Source: Pirellulales bacterium (GTDB taxonomy: Bacteria > Planctomycetota > Planctomycetia > Pirellulales > JAICIG01). Taken from it: a stretch of DNA of 24,189 bases. Both the position numbers and the translations under genes were made by a program. The stretch is taken from NCBI GenBank assembly GCA_025924495.1, contig JAICIG010000058.1, forward strand, positions 1 to 24,189, written 5' to 3'. The notes under the pieces were generated by a model that was not told the origin of the DNA, searched no databases, and worked only from the letters and a program-made list of their open reading frames with translations. Shown piece after piece: positions 23,848-24,189 of the stretch (positions are counted from its first letter, which is position 1; every line of letters begins with the position of its first letter).

Positions 23848-24189
23848 TTATTGTGCCGATGACGAAGCGTCGGCAAACGCCGCAGGCTTCGGCGTTGGCT
23901 TGTCGAGGGCCCAAAAGATGCCGTTGACGAGCACGCGCCGAAACAGCGGCAGCCGAAAATCGTCTTTGTGGCCAAGCGAAGTGTAGAACACGCGACCGCC
24001 CGACGTGTTCTGATTTATCCACGCGGTCGGTTCGGCTTGCGCTTGGCCTTCGACTCGGCCCATGACTAGCGCAGTCGCCGACTTCGCCAACGGGCTCGTT
24101 TTGTAAAGCGAGGAGCCGGCCGCAACCTCTTTGTCGGGGACGCTGTCCAGGATCGGATGACGTCGTTGCTCGGGCACAATCGAAACCAG
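23848..24189 (-). CDS. ThuA-like domain protein, 5' end outside the window
   Basis: The last 113 residues of a ThuA-like (PF06283, trehalose-utilisation type) domain. The C-terminal signature GGRVFYTSLGHKDDFRLP followed by FRRVLVNGIFWALDKP is characteristic. Before it, EPTAWINQNTSGG and the SLYKTSPLA segment fit the end of the glutamine-amidotransferase-like fold that the family adopts. The frame runs unbroken to the window edge, so the start and any signal peptide are unseen. Function in Planctomycetes is unproven; such domains often sit beside sugar-oxidoreductase or export genes. It ends 35 bases before a small membrane protein gene. Confidence 0.82.
   Translation of the reverse strand: MVSIVPEQRRHPILDSVPDKEVAAGSSLYKTSPLAKSATALVMGRVEGQAQAEPTAWINQNTSGGRVFYTSLGHKDDFRLPLFRRVLVNGIFWALDKPTPKPAAFADASSSAQ

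Noticed and set aside
1..24189. CRISPR array, insertion sequence, phage or tRNA genes
   Set aside because: I saw no regularly spaced repeats, transposase or integrase motifs, phage structural genes or tRNA cloverleaf anywhere in the window.

Overview
The window reads as a planctomycete chromosome segment (Pirellulales-like is my best guess), of moderately high GC. Supporting signs are three formylglycine sulfatases, a DUF1559 protein with a type IV pilin-like N-terminus, Tat- and Sec-exported enzymes of families common in Planctomycetes, a small membrane protein with the planctomycete-style FSLRGIIGITAL start, and loose, mostly monocistronic gene packing with strand switches. The first ~185 bases do not fit: they encode an NlpC/P60 fragment with nearly 100% G/C third positions, as in high-GC Actinobacteria, which breaks off in mid-domain. 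That end is probably a chimeric join rather than native sequence.

Layout: (1) 1-195, foreign-looking NlpC/P60 fragment. (2) 221-4615, minus-strand operon of two sulfatases followed by an FAD-dependent oxidoreductase; the second sulfatase is interrupted by one in-frame TGA where the family has Trp. (3) 4951-6009, plus-strand C45 (acyltransferase-like Ntn hydrolase). (4) 6256-8192, minus-strand pair: an exported N,N-dimethylformamidase-beta-like protein overlapping a small alpha/beta hydrolase by ATGA. (5) 8411-9490, plus-strand secreted BSP-type metallopeptidase, converging through a perfect 14-bp hairpin on (6) 9664-10380, a cytidylate-kinase-like protein. (7) 10381-11218, a stretch open on both strands with no recognisable gene. 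(8) 11219-13377, minus-strand eutB-eutC (ethanolamine ammonia-lyase), overlapping by ATGA. (9) 13378-13798, a regulatory-looking gap with tandem heptamers and a perfect 13-bp dyad. (10) 13799-22020, plus-strand series: DUF1559 protein, small membrane protein, glycerophosphodiester phosphodiesterase, Tat-exported conserved protein of unknown function, a beta-propeller plus DUF3604/PHP fusion lipoprotein, and an iduronate-2-sulfatase-like sulfatase. (11) 22268-23458, RdgC-like protein. (12) 23561-24189, minus strand: a small membrane protein downstream of a ThuA-like gene cut by the window edge.

Together the genes describe a cell exporting hydrolases for sulfated and amide- or phosphodiester-linked organic matter, with ethanolamine and glycerophosphodiester use fitting membrane-lipid scavenging. 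I see no tRNA, rRNA, CRISPR array, insertion sequence or phage genes. I found no clear-cut novel system. The most checkable oddities are the chimeric left end, the single-codon sulfatase lesion, the propeller/PHP fusion next to a sulfatase, and several perfect inverted repeats between genes.
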